Assembly (NCBI RefSeq): GCF_037024155.1
Contig: NZ_JAYKTS010000020.1
Span: forward strand, 20,004 to 84,003
Reading direction: 5' to 3'
DNA from: Bacillus sp. 2205SS5-2
GTDB taxonomy: Bacteria > Bacillota > Bacilli > Bacillales > Bacillaceae_K
Length of the DNA: 64,000 nucleotides
Under the pieces are notes generated by a model. That model did no database searches. It was given only the letters and a program-made list of their open reading frames with translations, and was not told the origin of the DNA. The position numbers were made by a program, and so were the translations under genes. This document shows positions 11,164 through 19,134 of this stretch, piece by piece; within the stretch, counting starts at the first letter, position 1; every line of letters starts with the position of its first letter.

Positions 11164-11376
11164 ATGAGGCGAAAATCATTTACAAGTGCACAACAACTAT
11201 TATTGATTCTTTCTCTTGGGTTTTTAGTAGGTTCATTTTTAATTGGAATTTTGTCTATCTTTCATTCAAAAGAGGTTAACCTCTTAGTAGAGGGATGCTA
11301 TGAAATTAATGGGACTCCTGTTCTTGAAGCTAGTTACTTACATATTAACTATTCATTTCAGTGTGTTAAAACTTGA
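11164..11376 (+). CDS. Small hypothetical membrane or secreted protein
   Basis: A 70-residue protein with a basic N-terminus, one transmembrane or signal segment (about residues 11-31) and a short tail with two cysteines (in EGCYEI and FQCVKT) that could form a disulfide outside the cell. The ATG has a GAGGTG Shine-Dalgarno, and the next gene follows after 12 bp with its own strong site, so they may be co-transcribed. I do not recognise a family. Confidence 0.5.
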   Translation: MRRKSFTSAQQLLLILSLGFLVGSFLIGILSIFHSKEVNLLVEGCYEINGTPVLEASYLHINYSFQCVKT

Positions 11377-11388
11377 GGAGGTTTCTAA

Positions 11389-12414
11389 ATGCATGAATTA
11401 GAAGGGCTACGCGAACAAATCTTATCTATGAGCGAATCGGATAGTAAAAGCTTATTATTTCAAGCGATGATTACAGTGGATACTATCGAAACGGATAAAA
11501 TGCAGTCAGCAGATGGGATAGAAAGACTAGTGAAAATCAAAAAGCTCATTTCAGATGTTTCAGCCAGAAAAGACCCTACTAAAGGAATCTACACCCGATA
11601 TCATATATTGTTCGGGGATTCTGCTGGAGGTGCGCTGAAGCACTTATTCTCTACTGAGGGAATTCGTGACGAGAGGGTCCTCGCTATTTCGGATTATTTT
11701 GCGGAGGGACCAATTGAAAACCTCCATGAAACAAAAGGATTCGTGAAACGGTTTCGTTGGATAAAAGAGAATGTCATTCGGGACGAATACGAGGATTTCC
11801 TGAGGCGTTATTTTCAGATGATGGAAGAAATCGACTCCATCCCTGAAGAGGTTCCCATCACGATCTGGACTTCTAATAATTCCCATGAGCAAATTGGAGT
11901 GAGGTTTATCATATATTTGCTCAAAGGTCGAAAAAATGAAGTGAAGTTGATAAATACGAATCATTTATTTCATGAATTCTTGGCCAAACCGGGAAGTCAT
12001 TATTTCCTCACTAGTGCATCAATCTCTCCTGATCATTTCAATTTGATGTATAACAAAAGTCAAGATATAGTACCGTTAATGGCTTCAGAAAAAGAAAAAT
12101 TTCTAAACGAATGGATTGAACTGAGTAGAGAGGATACGGCTCTCCGCATTTGGAAAAACGATCAAATTGTATCAGTAGATGAGACTTATTTCGATTCATT
12201 GATTTTTGAAAAAGCAAGAGTTTTGACAGATAAACGTGGTGATGAATACATGAAATCAGGTAGGTTAATTGGGGAAGTCCTCGGAAACATTGAGAATCAA
12301 TTCATAAGCGATTTATTTCTCGAATATCGATTGCGGAAATTAATCGATAAAGGTCATTTTGATGTGGTGGGAGACCTAGCAGCGATGCGGTATTATAGTG
12401 TGAAGCTTAAGTAA
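11389..12414 (+). CDS. DUF1835/DUF3658 domain protein
   Basis: A 341-residue soluble protein. The DUF1835 block begins near residue 70 with YHILFGDSAGGALK and continues to DYFAEGPI near residue 105. The C-terminal third corresponds to the DUF3658 part usually fused to it. These proteins are common in Bacillales and their biochemical role is unknown. TTGAGGAGG about 8 bases upstream supports the ATG. The preceding 70-residue membrane protein lies 12 bp upstream. Confidence 0.75.
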   Translation: MHELEGLREQILSMSESDSKSLLFQAMITVDTIETDKMQSADGIERLVKIKKLISDVSARKDPTKGIYTRYHILFGDSAGGALKHLFSTEGIRDERVLAISDYFAEGPIENLHETKGFVKRFRWIKENVIRDEYEDFLRRYFQMMEEIDSIPEEVPITIWTSNNSHEQIGVRFIIYLLKGRKNEVKLINTNHLFHEFLAKPGSHYFLTSASISPDHFNLMYNKSQDIVPLMASEKEKFLNEWIELSREDTALRIWKNDQIVSVDETYFDSLIFEKARVLTDKRGDEYMKSGRLIGEVLGNIENQFISDLFLEYRLRKLIDKGHFDVVGDLAAMRYYSVKLK

Positions 12415-12471
12415 GAGGAAGGAAATTTGTAGCGATTAATTTAGAAACTATGTTGTAAATATTGAATAGTT

Positions 12472-12515
12472 ACGCCCAGCCTTAGCTCGGTGACATAAAC
12501 AGGATGGGTTGGGTG
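12472..12515 (+). terminator. Possible terminator
   Basis: CGCCCAGCC can pair with GGTTGGGTG (two G-U pairs), followed by TTTAATTA. The U-tract is weak. Confidence 0.4.
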
Positions 12516-12523
12516 TTTAATTA

Positions 12524-12735
12524 GGCTCTTTTCGTATACATTGTGGCTATTTTATCTGATTTAACTTCGTGTACTGCCAGATGCCTACCGTCCCTGGGCA
12601 GCCACTTCCGCTTTTCATGATCCAGCTGCAGTGGCTAGGGACTCGGGCATTTGTCAGCCCACTACGTGAAGCAGGCTTCACTTCGTGTACTGCCAGATGC
12701 CTGCCGTCCCTGGGCAGCCACTTCCGCTTTTCAGA
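12524..12735. repeat. Composite repeat: left end of A joined to tandem B2 units
   Basis: The first ~36 bp match the left end of family A (GGCTCTTTTCGTATACATTG). It then switches to a partial B2 unit and a complete B2 unit (TGATCCAGCTGCAGTGGCT to CAGCCACTTCCGCTTTTCA). The B2 unit is a near-palindrome with arms of about 45 bp. It ends only 27 bp before the alkyltransferase-like start codon. Confidence 0.8.
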
Positions 12736-12761
12736 AATAGGATATGGAGGTTTAAGGATAA

Positions 12762-13088
12762 ATGAGTTTGTCTCCTTTTACAGAAAAAGTGATTGAAATT
12801 ATTCGTGAAATTCCAGAAGGAAAGGTGATGACTTATGGTCAGATTGCAGCATTTGCAGGCAGTCCTCGGGCTGCACGCCAAGTTGTCCGAATTCTACATT
12901 CGATGAGCAAGAAACAGCATCTCCCTTGGCACCGAATCATTAATGCAAAAGGGCAAATTGCTTTACAAGATGAGGAAGCCTATCATGAGCAGGTGATGAA
13001 TTTAGAAAGCGAGGGTGTTAAAGTAGGGCTGCATGGTCAAGTGGATTTATTAAAGTATCAGTTGTTTTCTTCTAAAGTAGATGAATAA
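12762..13088 (+). CDS. Alkyltransferase-like (ATL) MGMT-family DNA-binding protein
   Basis: A 108-residue protein with only the DNA-binding half of O6-methylguanine-DNA methyltransferase. The active-site PCHR motif is PWHR at residues 55-58, so the acceptor cysteine is replaced by tryptophan. That is the hallmark of ATL proteins, which bind O6-alkylguanine without repairing it and recruit nucleotide excision repair. The helix-turn-helix region is TYGQIAAFAGSPRAARQV (about 24-41). GGAGG upstream supports the ATG. The upstream region is repeat B. Confidence 0.88.
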   Translation: MSLSPFTEKVIEIIREIPEGKVMTYGQIAAFAGSPRAARQVVRILHSMSKKQHLPWHRIINAKGQIALQDEEAYHEQVMNLESEGVKVGLHGQVDLLKYQLFSSKVDE

Positions 13089-13140
13089 ACAAATATTTTA
13101 TTTGCTTGGAAGATTTCTTACAAATTAATTAAACAAAGTT

Positions 13141-13370
13141 GCTTCTTCGCTATTTAGTATTTAGTTCAAACAACTATGTAGGTTTCAGAACTCAATCAAT
13201 TATTCTTGTAACAGGTGGTGAATGCTGAGCGAGCAATTGAACTCATTCCCTTGTCCGGTTTGGTTTTTCGCTTGTTTTAATCAATATGTAGAATCCTGAC
13301 ATTAAGCTAAAATGGTAGCATCAATTGAACCCTAGAAAATTGTCTTGTCAACACTAAATAGCGAAGAGCC
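13141..13370. mobile_element. Short ISL3-like element (MITE or internal-deletion remnant)
   Basis: The right end read inward is GGCTCTTCGCTATTTAGTGT and the left end is GCTTCTTCGCTATTTAGTAT, with 14 of the last 15 shared bases identical. Flanking octamers ACAAAGTT (13133-13140) and ACAAATTT (13371-13378) match at 7 of 8 positions. GGCT ends with an 8-bp duplication fit the ISL3 family. No transposase frame remains inside the 230 bp. Confidence 0.65.
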
Positions 13371-13379
13371 ACAAATTTA

Positions 13380-13595
13380 TTATAATTTTTCATAATTATA
13401 CTCATAAATTAATAGGTAGAATTTTGGTGATTTAGGTTCAAAACCTTTTTTAGATGAATTCCAACAACCTTCTACCATTCCTTCATCGGCAAAAAGCCAA
13501 ATTTCCACTTCCCCTCCCAGCAAATGTAGTCGAAAGGGTAGATACTCACGAAACAGCTCAGAAAAAGTGAGTTTGACAGAATATTTGACTAGTTT
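13380..13595 (-). pseudogene. Orphan C-terminal coding fragment
   Basis: An open minus-strand frame of about 71 codons ends in TAA at 13380-13382. It reads like protein (LPFRLHLLGGEVEIWLFADE, then GCWNSSKKGFEPKSPKF) but has no start codon with a ribosome-binding site and is closed upstream by a stop at 13596-13598. It looks like the tail of a gene whose front was lost. The ISL3-like element lies directly downstream. I do not recognise the family. Confidence 0.4.
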
Positions 13596-13676
13596 TTAGA
13601 ACCTTTGTCATGGAGAAGGACATCTGATACGTCGTAGACGAATGTATAAGGTAAGAACGAATAGGGAGGGTTTTAT

Positions 13677-14429
13677 TTGAAAAATCAAATCGTAACCATC
13701 TCCAATGCCACGAAAATTCTAAAAATCACCCCTCATATTTTGAAGTCTTGGGAAATTACATTCACTCCGTTGTTAACCATTCGAAGAGATGAAAACAATG
13801 CTCGTCAATACACACCTGAAAACCTCCACCTGCTTAGAAGAATTAGTGAGTTAAAAAAGCAAGAGTCCTCCGATTCTGAAATCATATTAATCATTCAAAG
13901 TGAAATTGAGCGTGAGAAAAAAATAAAACGTGAGCAGGAAGAACGCATAGCGAGAGCACAACGGAAAATCAGGGATCAAGAAAAAACAGAGAGGGTTTCA
14001 CCTAAAAATTTAGAGGATATTTACGAATCGGTCCAACAGTTAACGACAATCGTTAGCCGTACACCTGAAGAAAAAGATCCCTTGCAGCCTCACTTAGAAA
14101 AATTGGAGGAAAATATTGTTTCAAAGGTTCGAAACATCGTGCATAAAGAAGTGACATCGAGTGCAGCAAAACAAAACCGAGTAAATACAACAGAATTTTC
14201 TTCTATTTCCCATAAAGTTGATACTCTTAGAGAAATATCCCAATTCGAACGAGAATTTTATCAAGATGAACTACAGAAAGAAAGGGATCAGGTTACAGAA
14301 AGTGTGGCTGATCGTGAGGAGAAATTTATTGCCTTGGTGCAAGATCGTCTAAGAAATCGTCCTGAACAAAAAGAGGAAACGAGATTAAGCTTTCACTTTT
14401 TAAAAACGCTATTTGGGTTTGCAAAATAG
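13677..14429 (+). CDS. MerR-type HTH protein with long coiled coil (RacA/DUF3967-like)
   Basis: A 250-residue protein. Residues 6-60 form a MerR-like winged helix (TISNATKILKITPHILKSWE, then RQYTPENLHLLRRI). A charged, heptad-like region (about 65-115 and 190-225) predicts long coiled coils, and the C-terminus ends FHFLKTLFGFAK. RacA and the DUF3967 proteins of Bacillus share this build of a DNA-binding head and coiled-coil stalk, and may act on chromosome organisation rather than classic activation. Start is TTG behind GGGAGGG. Function is uncertain. Confidence 0.65.
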   Translation: MKNQIVTISNATKILKITPHILKSWEITFTPLLTIRRDENNARQYTPENLHLLRRISELKKQESSDSEIILIIQSEIEREKKIKREQEERIARAQRKIRDQEKTERVSPKNLEDIYESVQQLTTIVSRTPEEKDPLQPHLEKLEENIVSKVRNIVHKEVTSSAAKQNRVNTTEFSSISHKVDTLREISQFEREFYQDELQKERDQVTESVADREEKFIALVQDRLRNRPEQKEETRLSFHFLKTLFGFAK

Positions 14430-14433
14430 TCAT

Positions 14434-14468
14434 GAAAAAGCTGGACGAATAGGGTCTAGCTTTTTTTG
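14434..14468 (+). terminator. Intrinsic terminator
   Basis: AAAAGCTGGAC pairs with GTCTAGCTTTT, followed by a T-run, just after the MerR-like gene. Confidence 0.75.
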
Positions 14469-14510
14469 TAGAGTTAGAATGGAGGATTTAAAAAATGGTT
14501 TTGATAATCT

Positions 14511-14583
14511 GCTACAGGCCATAAGTGGAGTCCTGTCTTGAGGTATAAAGTACCTCAGTCCAGTCTAGGTCTTATGCCTGTGG
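14511..14583 (+). promoter_or_regulatory. Candidate structured RNA element
   Basis: TACAGGC(C)ATAAG near 14513 pairs with CTTATGCCTGTG near 14572, with one bulge. Inside it TGAGGTA pairs perfectly with TACCTCA around a TAAAG loop, leaving about 12 bases on each side unpaired. There is no T-run after it. It lies about 140 bp before miaA and upstream of that gene's apparent promoter. I match it to no known riboswitch class. Confidence 0.35.
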
Positions 14584-14671
14584 CCGATAACCAGACACCT
14601 TGCGCATTTCTTATAGAAAATATGAATATTTTCTTATCCTGCGGTTATACTGTTCAGATGTTTATTCTGTT

Positions 14672-14700
14672 TTGTAAATTGTGGTACGATACGTTATAAA
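14672..14700 (+). promoter_or_regulatory. Candidate sigma-A promoter for miaA-hfq
   Basis: TTGTAA, a 17-bp spacer and TATAAA end 19 bp before the miaA start. Confidence 0.5.
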
Positions 14701-14719
14701 GATGATTACATAGAAAGCA

Positions 14720-15661
14720 GTGAATAGGTTGAAAAAGGAAAACGTCATCGTATTAATTGGCCCAACAGCGGTTGGCAAAACAGAGTTGAGTTTACAACTA
14801 GCAAAGAAATTTCGCGGAGAAATCATTAGTGGGGACTCTATGCAGATTTATCGGAGAATGGATATAGGGACTGCGAAGATTTCTCCACAAGAAATGCAGG
14901 TAGTTCCACATCATTTAATTGATATTAAAAACCCAGAGGAAGACTTTTCCGCTGCTGAGTTTCAGCAAAGAGTAAGAGGAAAAATGAATGAAGTAAAAGC
15001 ACGAGGGTTTTTGCCAATGATCGTTGGAGGAACCGGTTTATATATTCAATCGGTTCTGTATGATTATCAGTTTACTGAAGCAGAAGGGGATGAGGAGTAT
15101 CGTTTACAATTAGAAAAGCGAATTGCAGCAGAGGGGGTTGAGCAGCTGTTCCATGAGTTAGAATGGATAGACCCAATCAGTGCTGAGAAAATTCACCCCA
15201 ACAACACAAGAAGAGTTATTCGTGCGTTAGAGATTTTTCATTTAACGGGTAAGACGATGGCAGAATATCAAGCAGAACAACAACATGAATTACTTTACGA
15301 TGCAACCATTATTGGATTGACGATGGATAGAGATCAACTATATGAACGAATTAATCGGCGAGTTGACATTATGATGCAGCAAGGGCTTCTTCAGGAAGTA
15401 AAGAAACTATATGATGAAGGTATAAGAAATGTTCAGTCAATTCAAGCCATCGGATACAAAGAACTCTATGATTATTTTGACGGAAAGTGCTCTTTAGAAG
15501 AAGCTGTTTCCTTACTAAAACAAAATTCAAGGCGTTATGCAAAGCGTCAATTGACGTGGTTTCGCAATAAAATGGATGTCCACTGGTTTGATGTAACCTC
15601 GCTCAGTGAACTGGAAAAAATTGAACGAATTTCTCAATTTGTAGCAGGAAAGCTTCACTAA
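14720..15661 (+). CDS. miaA: tRNA dimethylallyltransferase
   Basis: Transfers the dimethylallyl group of DMAPP to N6 of A37 in tRNAs that read codons starting with U. The P-loop GPTAVGKT is at residues 13-20, and the family blocks SGDSMQIYRRMDIGTAKI, GGTGLYIQSVLYDY and QAIGYKELY with the C-terminal RYAKRQLTWFRNK are all present. Its 313 residues are normal. The start is not certain: GTG 14720 has little Shine-Dalgarno, and TTG 14729 in frame is an alternative. hfq follows after 45 bp, the usual arrangement. Confidence 0.95.
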   Translation: MNRLKKENVIVLIGPTAVGKTELSLQLAKKFRGEIISGDSMQIYRRMDIGTAKISPQEMQVVPHHLIDIKNPEEDFSAAEFQQRVRGKMNEVKARGFLPMIVGGTGLYIQSVLYDYQFTEAEGDEEYRLQLEKRIAAEGVEQLFHELEWIDPISAEKIHPNNTRRVIRALEIFHLTGKTMAEYQAEQQHELLYDATIIGLTMDRDQLYERINRRVDIMMQQGLLQEVKKLYDEGIRNVQSIQAIGYKELYDYFDGKCSLEEAVSLLKQNSRRYAKRQLTWFRNKMDVHWFDVTSLSELEKIERISQFVAGKLH

Positions 15662-15706
15662 AGAGCGAATTTATACGTAGAGAGAGAAAAGAGGAGGAAG
15701 AAGCAG

Positions 15707-15940
15707 ATGAAGCAAGGTATCAACATTCAAGACCAATTTTTGAATCAATTAAGAAAAGATAATACGCTTGTCACAGTATTCCTATTAAATGGTTTCCAAA
15801 TTCGCGGACAGGTGAAAGGGTTTGATAACTTTACCGTCCTTTTTGAGTCTGAAGGGAAACAACAACTCGTGTACAAGCATGCGATATCCACATTCGCTCC
15901 ACAACGGAATGTTCAGTTGAATTTTGAGGAACAAGCGTAG
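15707..15940 (+). CDS. hfq: RNA chaperone Hfq
   Basis: A 77-residue Sm-like protein that forms a hexameric ring and binds small RNAs and mRNA U- and A-rich tracts. Sm1 ([21 protein letters not shown]) and Sm2 ([10 protein letters not shown], matching the YKHAISTI consensus) are intact. The short acidic tail FEEQA is typical of Firmicute Hfq, which lacks the long C-terminus of enterobacteria. It follows miaA as in B. subtilis, with a GAGGAGGAAG ribosome site and its own terminator. Confidence 0.97.
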   Translation: MKQGINIQDQFLNQLRKDNTLVTVFLLNGFQIRGQVKGFDNFTVLFESEGKQQLVYKHAISTFAPQRNVQLNFEEQA

Positions 15941-15949
15941 ATATTCGAA

Positions 15950-15987
15950 GGAAACTTCACCTCAGTTAGGGGTGGAGTTTCCTTTTT
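15950..15987 (+). terminator. hfq terminator
   Basis: A perfect 12-bp stem GGAAACTTCACC/GGTGGAGTTTCC followed by TTTTT. Confidence 0.9.
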
Positions 15988-16739
15988 GTGTTTGAATTCT
16001 ACTATTTAATTTGTAAGTTTGATTTGTATTTTCCGGTGGATGTACAAAACTTTCGAATGGTTAATGCGCTATTGATCGACATGCCCAACTGTGATTCTAT
16101 TTCCCCGAAAAACAATACAAAAATCTCACATGGTATTCAATTCAATCGGAATTCTCAATAACTTTATCCCATCAATCACCTATCTCTCAACCTTACAATC
16201 CTCCGTTTCATTTTGCCGTTTTTTAAGTTGAATGAAGATATTTGAAACCCTTCTTTCTCGTGATGTTCAGATTAGTACGAGAACAACAACCCATGCGAAA
16301 ATAGCCTGAAAAAAATATAAGAACAAATATTCGGCGAGTGGAAATTAGGAGCAAAGCATTTAGTAGCCTTTTAAAACACAATGACAAATACCATTTGATA
16401 ATGTACTTATTATAGTTGTCTGAAGAGCCTATTCACCACAGACTATAGAAAAAGGAATGGAAAAAAACTGGACTAAATCAATTTTGGTGAGCGCGCTAAA
16501 GGGGTGCTAATATTACATTCAAAAATCCTACTCTTGATTAAAAATATGAATCGACCGTTTTAATGGTGTGACTACCAAGTACCAGAATAACTACTTTTAC
16601 ATGATTGATTTTTAATTGCTTGTCGGATGAATGAAATAATGAATGTAGCAAGCACAAGACTAAAGAATATTTATACTCATCCCATGTATTTGTAATGACC
16701 AATACTTAGGGTAGGTTCCATCTTTCTAATTGTTATGTG
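15988..16739. other. Non-coding stretch with a family A fragment
   Basis: No credible gene is present. Positions 16266-16306 match the right end of family A (GTACGAGAACAACAACCCATGCGAAAATAGCC). The rest is AT-rich and shows no recognisable structure. Confidence 0.5.
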
Positions 16740-17268
16740 GAAACAAGACATCTATTTAGGCGGGCTCTCAATGAGAAAAAACGAATTATTATTAGCTTTA
16801 TGGCACTTATTATCAATTTAGCGTTAATTATCACCCAAAAGAAGGAAGGTTATATTCAGATTAGCGAAAAGCAACTCGGAGAACCGATATCTCGACTTGT
16901 ACACCAATAGTTGCCTACGAATATGGAATGAAACATATAGGCGTATTTAACCGCGTTTATCAAATTTCAGCAGGTCAATTTGATGACCCTTGGTGGATTA
17001 GATGGTTTAGTTAGGTGATTGAAAAAGGGATTCCATTTTATTTAGTGAAATCAACATAAAAATTCATCAAAGGGTGCATTTAAAGCAAAATTTCTTTTGT
17101 ATGTGGAGGGGGATAAAGAAACTCCAGATGATGGTATGTTTTATGATGCTTTGAATAAGATGAATAAAAGAGAAATTTCTGTAGCTTTAGACTTTAAATA
17201 TCGAATAGAGGGTTTCAATTCATGTGAAAATAAGGGCTTCCTTTATTTCTTGGGAAAGCGCAAATTAT
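16740..17268 (+). pseudogene. Decayed gene of unknown family
   Basis: Protein-like pieces lie in shifting frames. A hydrophobic segment (MALIINLALIITQKKEG) is near 16790-16850. YGMKHIGVFNRVYQISAGQF followed by DDPWWIRWF and a stop is at about 16920-17010. FLLYVEGDKETPDDGMFYDA, continuing to DFKYRIEGF, is at about 17093-17268. Stops and frameshifts separate them. Together they suggest a single-span membrane or secreted protein that has been inactivated. I do not recognise it. Confidence 0.45.
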
Positions 17269-17505
17269 GACAAACCTCTTACAAAGCGAATAAAGTCTTC
17301 AAACTTTTGTTATTCCTCCCTTGTGGAATAATAGATGAACCAAAACGAACAAAAGGGTTCAATCGTTCATATCCATAAAATAGAAGGTTGAAGTGAGGTA
17401 GCTTAAACAATCACAAAATAGTCGAAATGAATAGGTGATTTTGAATTAAAAACATCACCCTCCCAACTTCTGGGCATAAACTGTAGGAACGGTGAGGTGA
17501 ATGAT

Positions 17506-18468
17506 ATGAAAGAACCGATTCGGATGAAAAACAAAGGGCAAATAAATATTGTTTTAAATGCGAAAGAAAAGCCACAAACGAAAGAAAAAGTAAAACATGA
17601 CCTCATTGTCCATGATACAACTGCAGCAGAACATATGGCATTAAAAGAGATTGAAAAAGAACTAGAAAGCTTAGTCGGTATGGCTGAAATGAAAAAAATG
17701 GTGAAAGAAATTTATGCATGGATTTTTGTCAATAAAAAAAGGGAATTAGAAGGTCTAAAGGGTGGAAAGCAAGCGCTTCACATGATGTTTAAAGGGAATC
17801 CTGGAACAGGTAAAACCACAGTAGCACGGTTAATTGGAAAACTATTTCTGAAAATGAATGTTCTGTCCAAAGGCCACCTCATTGAAGCGGAACGAGCAGA
17901 CTTAGTAGGGGAATATATCGGACATACCGCCCAAAAAACAAGAGATCTTGTTAAAAAGTCAATGGGGGGTATTTTATTCGTCGATGAAGCGTATTCGCTG
18001 GGACGTGGGGGAGAAAAGGATTTTGGCAAAGAGGCGATCGATACATTAGTGAAGCATATGGAAGATAAACAGCATGATTTTATTTTAATACTTGCAGGGT
18101 ATTCCCGTGAAATGGACCAATTTTTAACTTTAAATCCTGGATTACAATCCCGGTTTCCACTAGTTTTTCATTTTCCGGATTATACGGTAGAGCAACTCAT
18201 TGAAATTGGCGACAGAATGTTAGCAGATAAAGAATATTCATTAACAGCTGATGCTGAACGGAAATTAAAAGAACATCTTTATTATGCTAAAACATCATTA
18301 ACCCCACATAGTTTTTCTAATGGGCGTTATGTTCGAAACGTTATTGAAAAATCCATTCGTTCTCAAGCGATGCGGCTTTTAATGCAAAATCGATTTTCGA
18401 GAAGTGACCTCTTAACCATTAAAAGTTGTGATTTGATTTTCCCCATGGAGGACAAAGAGAAGCAATGA
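17506..18468 (+). CDS. spoVK: Stage V sporulation protein K, AAA ATPase
   Basis: A CbbX-like AAA ATPase made in the mother cell and needed for spore maturation. Walker A is GNPGTGKTT (about residues 101-109), Walker B is GILFVDEAYSL (about 157-167), and the arginine-finger region GLQSRFPL and sensor-2 region NGRYVRNVIEKS follow. The ATG at 17506 is chosen because GGTGAGGTG ends 6 bases before it; an in-frame GTG at 17497 lies inside that site. About 320 residues, as in B. subtilis. In B. subtilis spoVK also lies just upstream of hflX. Confidence 0.95.
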   Translation: MKEPIRMKNKGQINIVLNAKEKPQTKEKVKHDLIVHDTTAAEHMALKEIEKELESLVGMAEMKKMVKEIYAWIFVNKKRELEGLKGGKQALHMMFKGNPGTGKTTVARLIGKLFLKMNVLSKGHLIEAERADLVGEYIGHTAQKTRDLVKKSMGGILFVDEAYSLGRGGEKDFGKEAIDTLVKHMEDKQHDFILILAGYSREMDQFLTLNPGLQSRFPLVFHFPDYTVEQLIEIGDRMLADKEYSLTADAERKLKEHLYYAKTSLTPHSFSNGRYVRNVIEKSIRSQAMRLLMQNRFSRSDLLTIKSCDLIFPMEDKEKQ

Positions 18469-18498
18469 AAAAAATCGGTCTCTTGAGATCGTTTTTTT
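18468..18498 (+). terminator. spoVK terminator
   Basis: CGGTCTC pairs with GAGATCG (one G-U), flanked by A- and T-tracts. It touches the spoVK stop codon. Confidence 0.65.
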
Positions 18499-18501
18499 AT
18501 T

Positions 18502-18663
18502 GGCTTTTTTCGTATACTTTGTTGCTGTAGCATACTAAAAGGATGGAACCACTTTTTTCATTCCTCATTTCGGGTTAAAAATGATGCGAAAAGATGCCCG
18601 AAGTCAATCTTCATCACAATAGGAGGGTTAATTCGAAAAGCCGCATTCTTTGCAAAAACAGCC
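18502..18663 (+). repeat. Family A repeat (subtype A2)
   Basis: GGCTTTTTTCGTATACTTTG to TTTGCAAAAACAGCC, 162 bp. The flanking octamers do not match. It directly follows the spoVK terminator. Confidence 0.85.
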
Positions 18664-18725
18664 TATCAAAAAAAAAAAAGGCACTAGGGTTTTTTCGATT
18701 GATTTCTTCTTTTTTATTTAACAAA

Positions 18726-18741
18726 ATACCTATAAGGGTAT
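18726..18741 (+). promoter_or_regulatory. Palindromic operator-like site before the rhodanese remnant
   Basis: ATACCTATAAGGGTAT is an imperfect palindrome (ATACC/GGTAT) that also contains a TATAAG -10-like hexamer. Operators of CsoR/CstR-type repressors are similar ATACC...GGTAT palindromes, and CstR commonly controls rhodaneses. Sequence is seen; the regulator is inferred. Confidence 0.4.
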
Positions 18742-18816
18742 ATCATACTAGTTGAGGCACATTATTTACGAAAACCACCCAAAAAATTGGACAATCATTA
18801 AGAGGAGGAAATATTC

Positions 18817-18945
18817 ATGAATATGATTACCCCACAACAATTACAAACAAAATTATCTCAAAGTGAACCAATAAATATTATTGATGTAAGAGAAGGAGAA
18901 GAGGTGAGAAACGGAAGGATGGCTTGGGAAGGGAATATGGTCTAA
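18817..18945 (+). pseudogene. Truncated rhodanese-domain gene
   Basis: GAGGAGG followed by ATG opens a 42-codon frame: MNMITPQQLQTKL, then INIIDVREGEEV, the first strand and DVRE motif of a rhodanese domain. It then runs to a stop 14 residues later. The catalytic-cysteine half (normally about 100 residues in total) is missing, so this is a deletion remnant. A terminator follows shortly after, suggesting that the old transcription unit's ends survive. Confidence 0.7.
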
Positions 18946-18984
18946 ATTTAACTTTAACTTAGAATGGTATTATCCATTTATCAC

Positions 18985-19012
18985 AAAAAGACAGCGATCA
19001 CGCTGTCTTTTT
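18985..19012. terminator. Terminator hairpin
   Basis: AAAAAGACAGCG/CGCTGTCTTTTT, a perfect 12-bp stem with an ATCA loop. Confidence 0.9.
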
Positions 19013-19134
19013 GTATAGAGGAAATTGACTAGGGCATGATATTTTTAAATAATGTCTAATCATAATGTATGAACGCTTTTTATAGAGAAGATGATAGACG
19101 CACCTACCAAATGTGTTCATAGAGGAGTGAGAGA

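Noticed and set aside
12569..12796. 75-codon frame before the ATL gene
   Set aside because: It is wholly within tandem B repeats; the repeated peptide GSHFRFS reflects the DNA repeat.
14511..14583. PyrR-type or T-box leader before miaA
   Set aside because: AGTCC...GAGG-like words are present but there is no terminator, no T-box motif, and the downstream promoter separates it from miaA.
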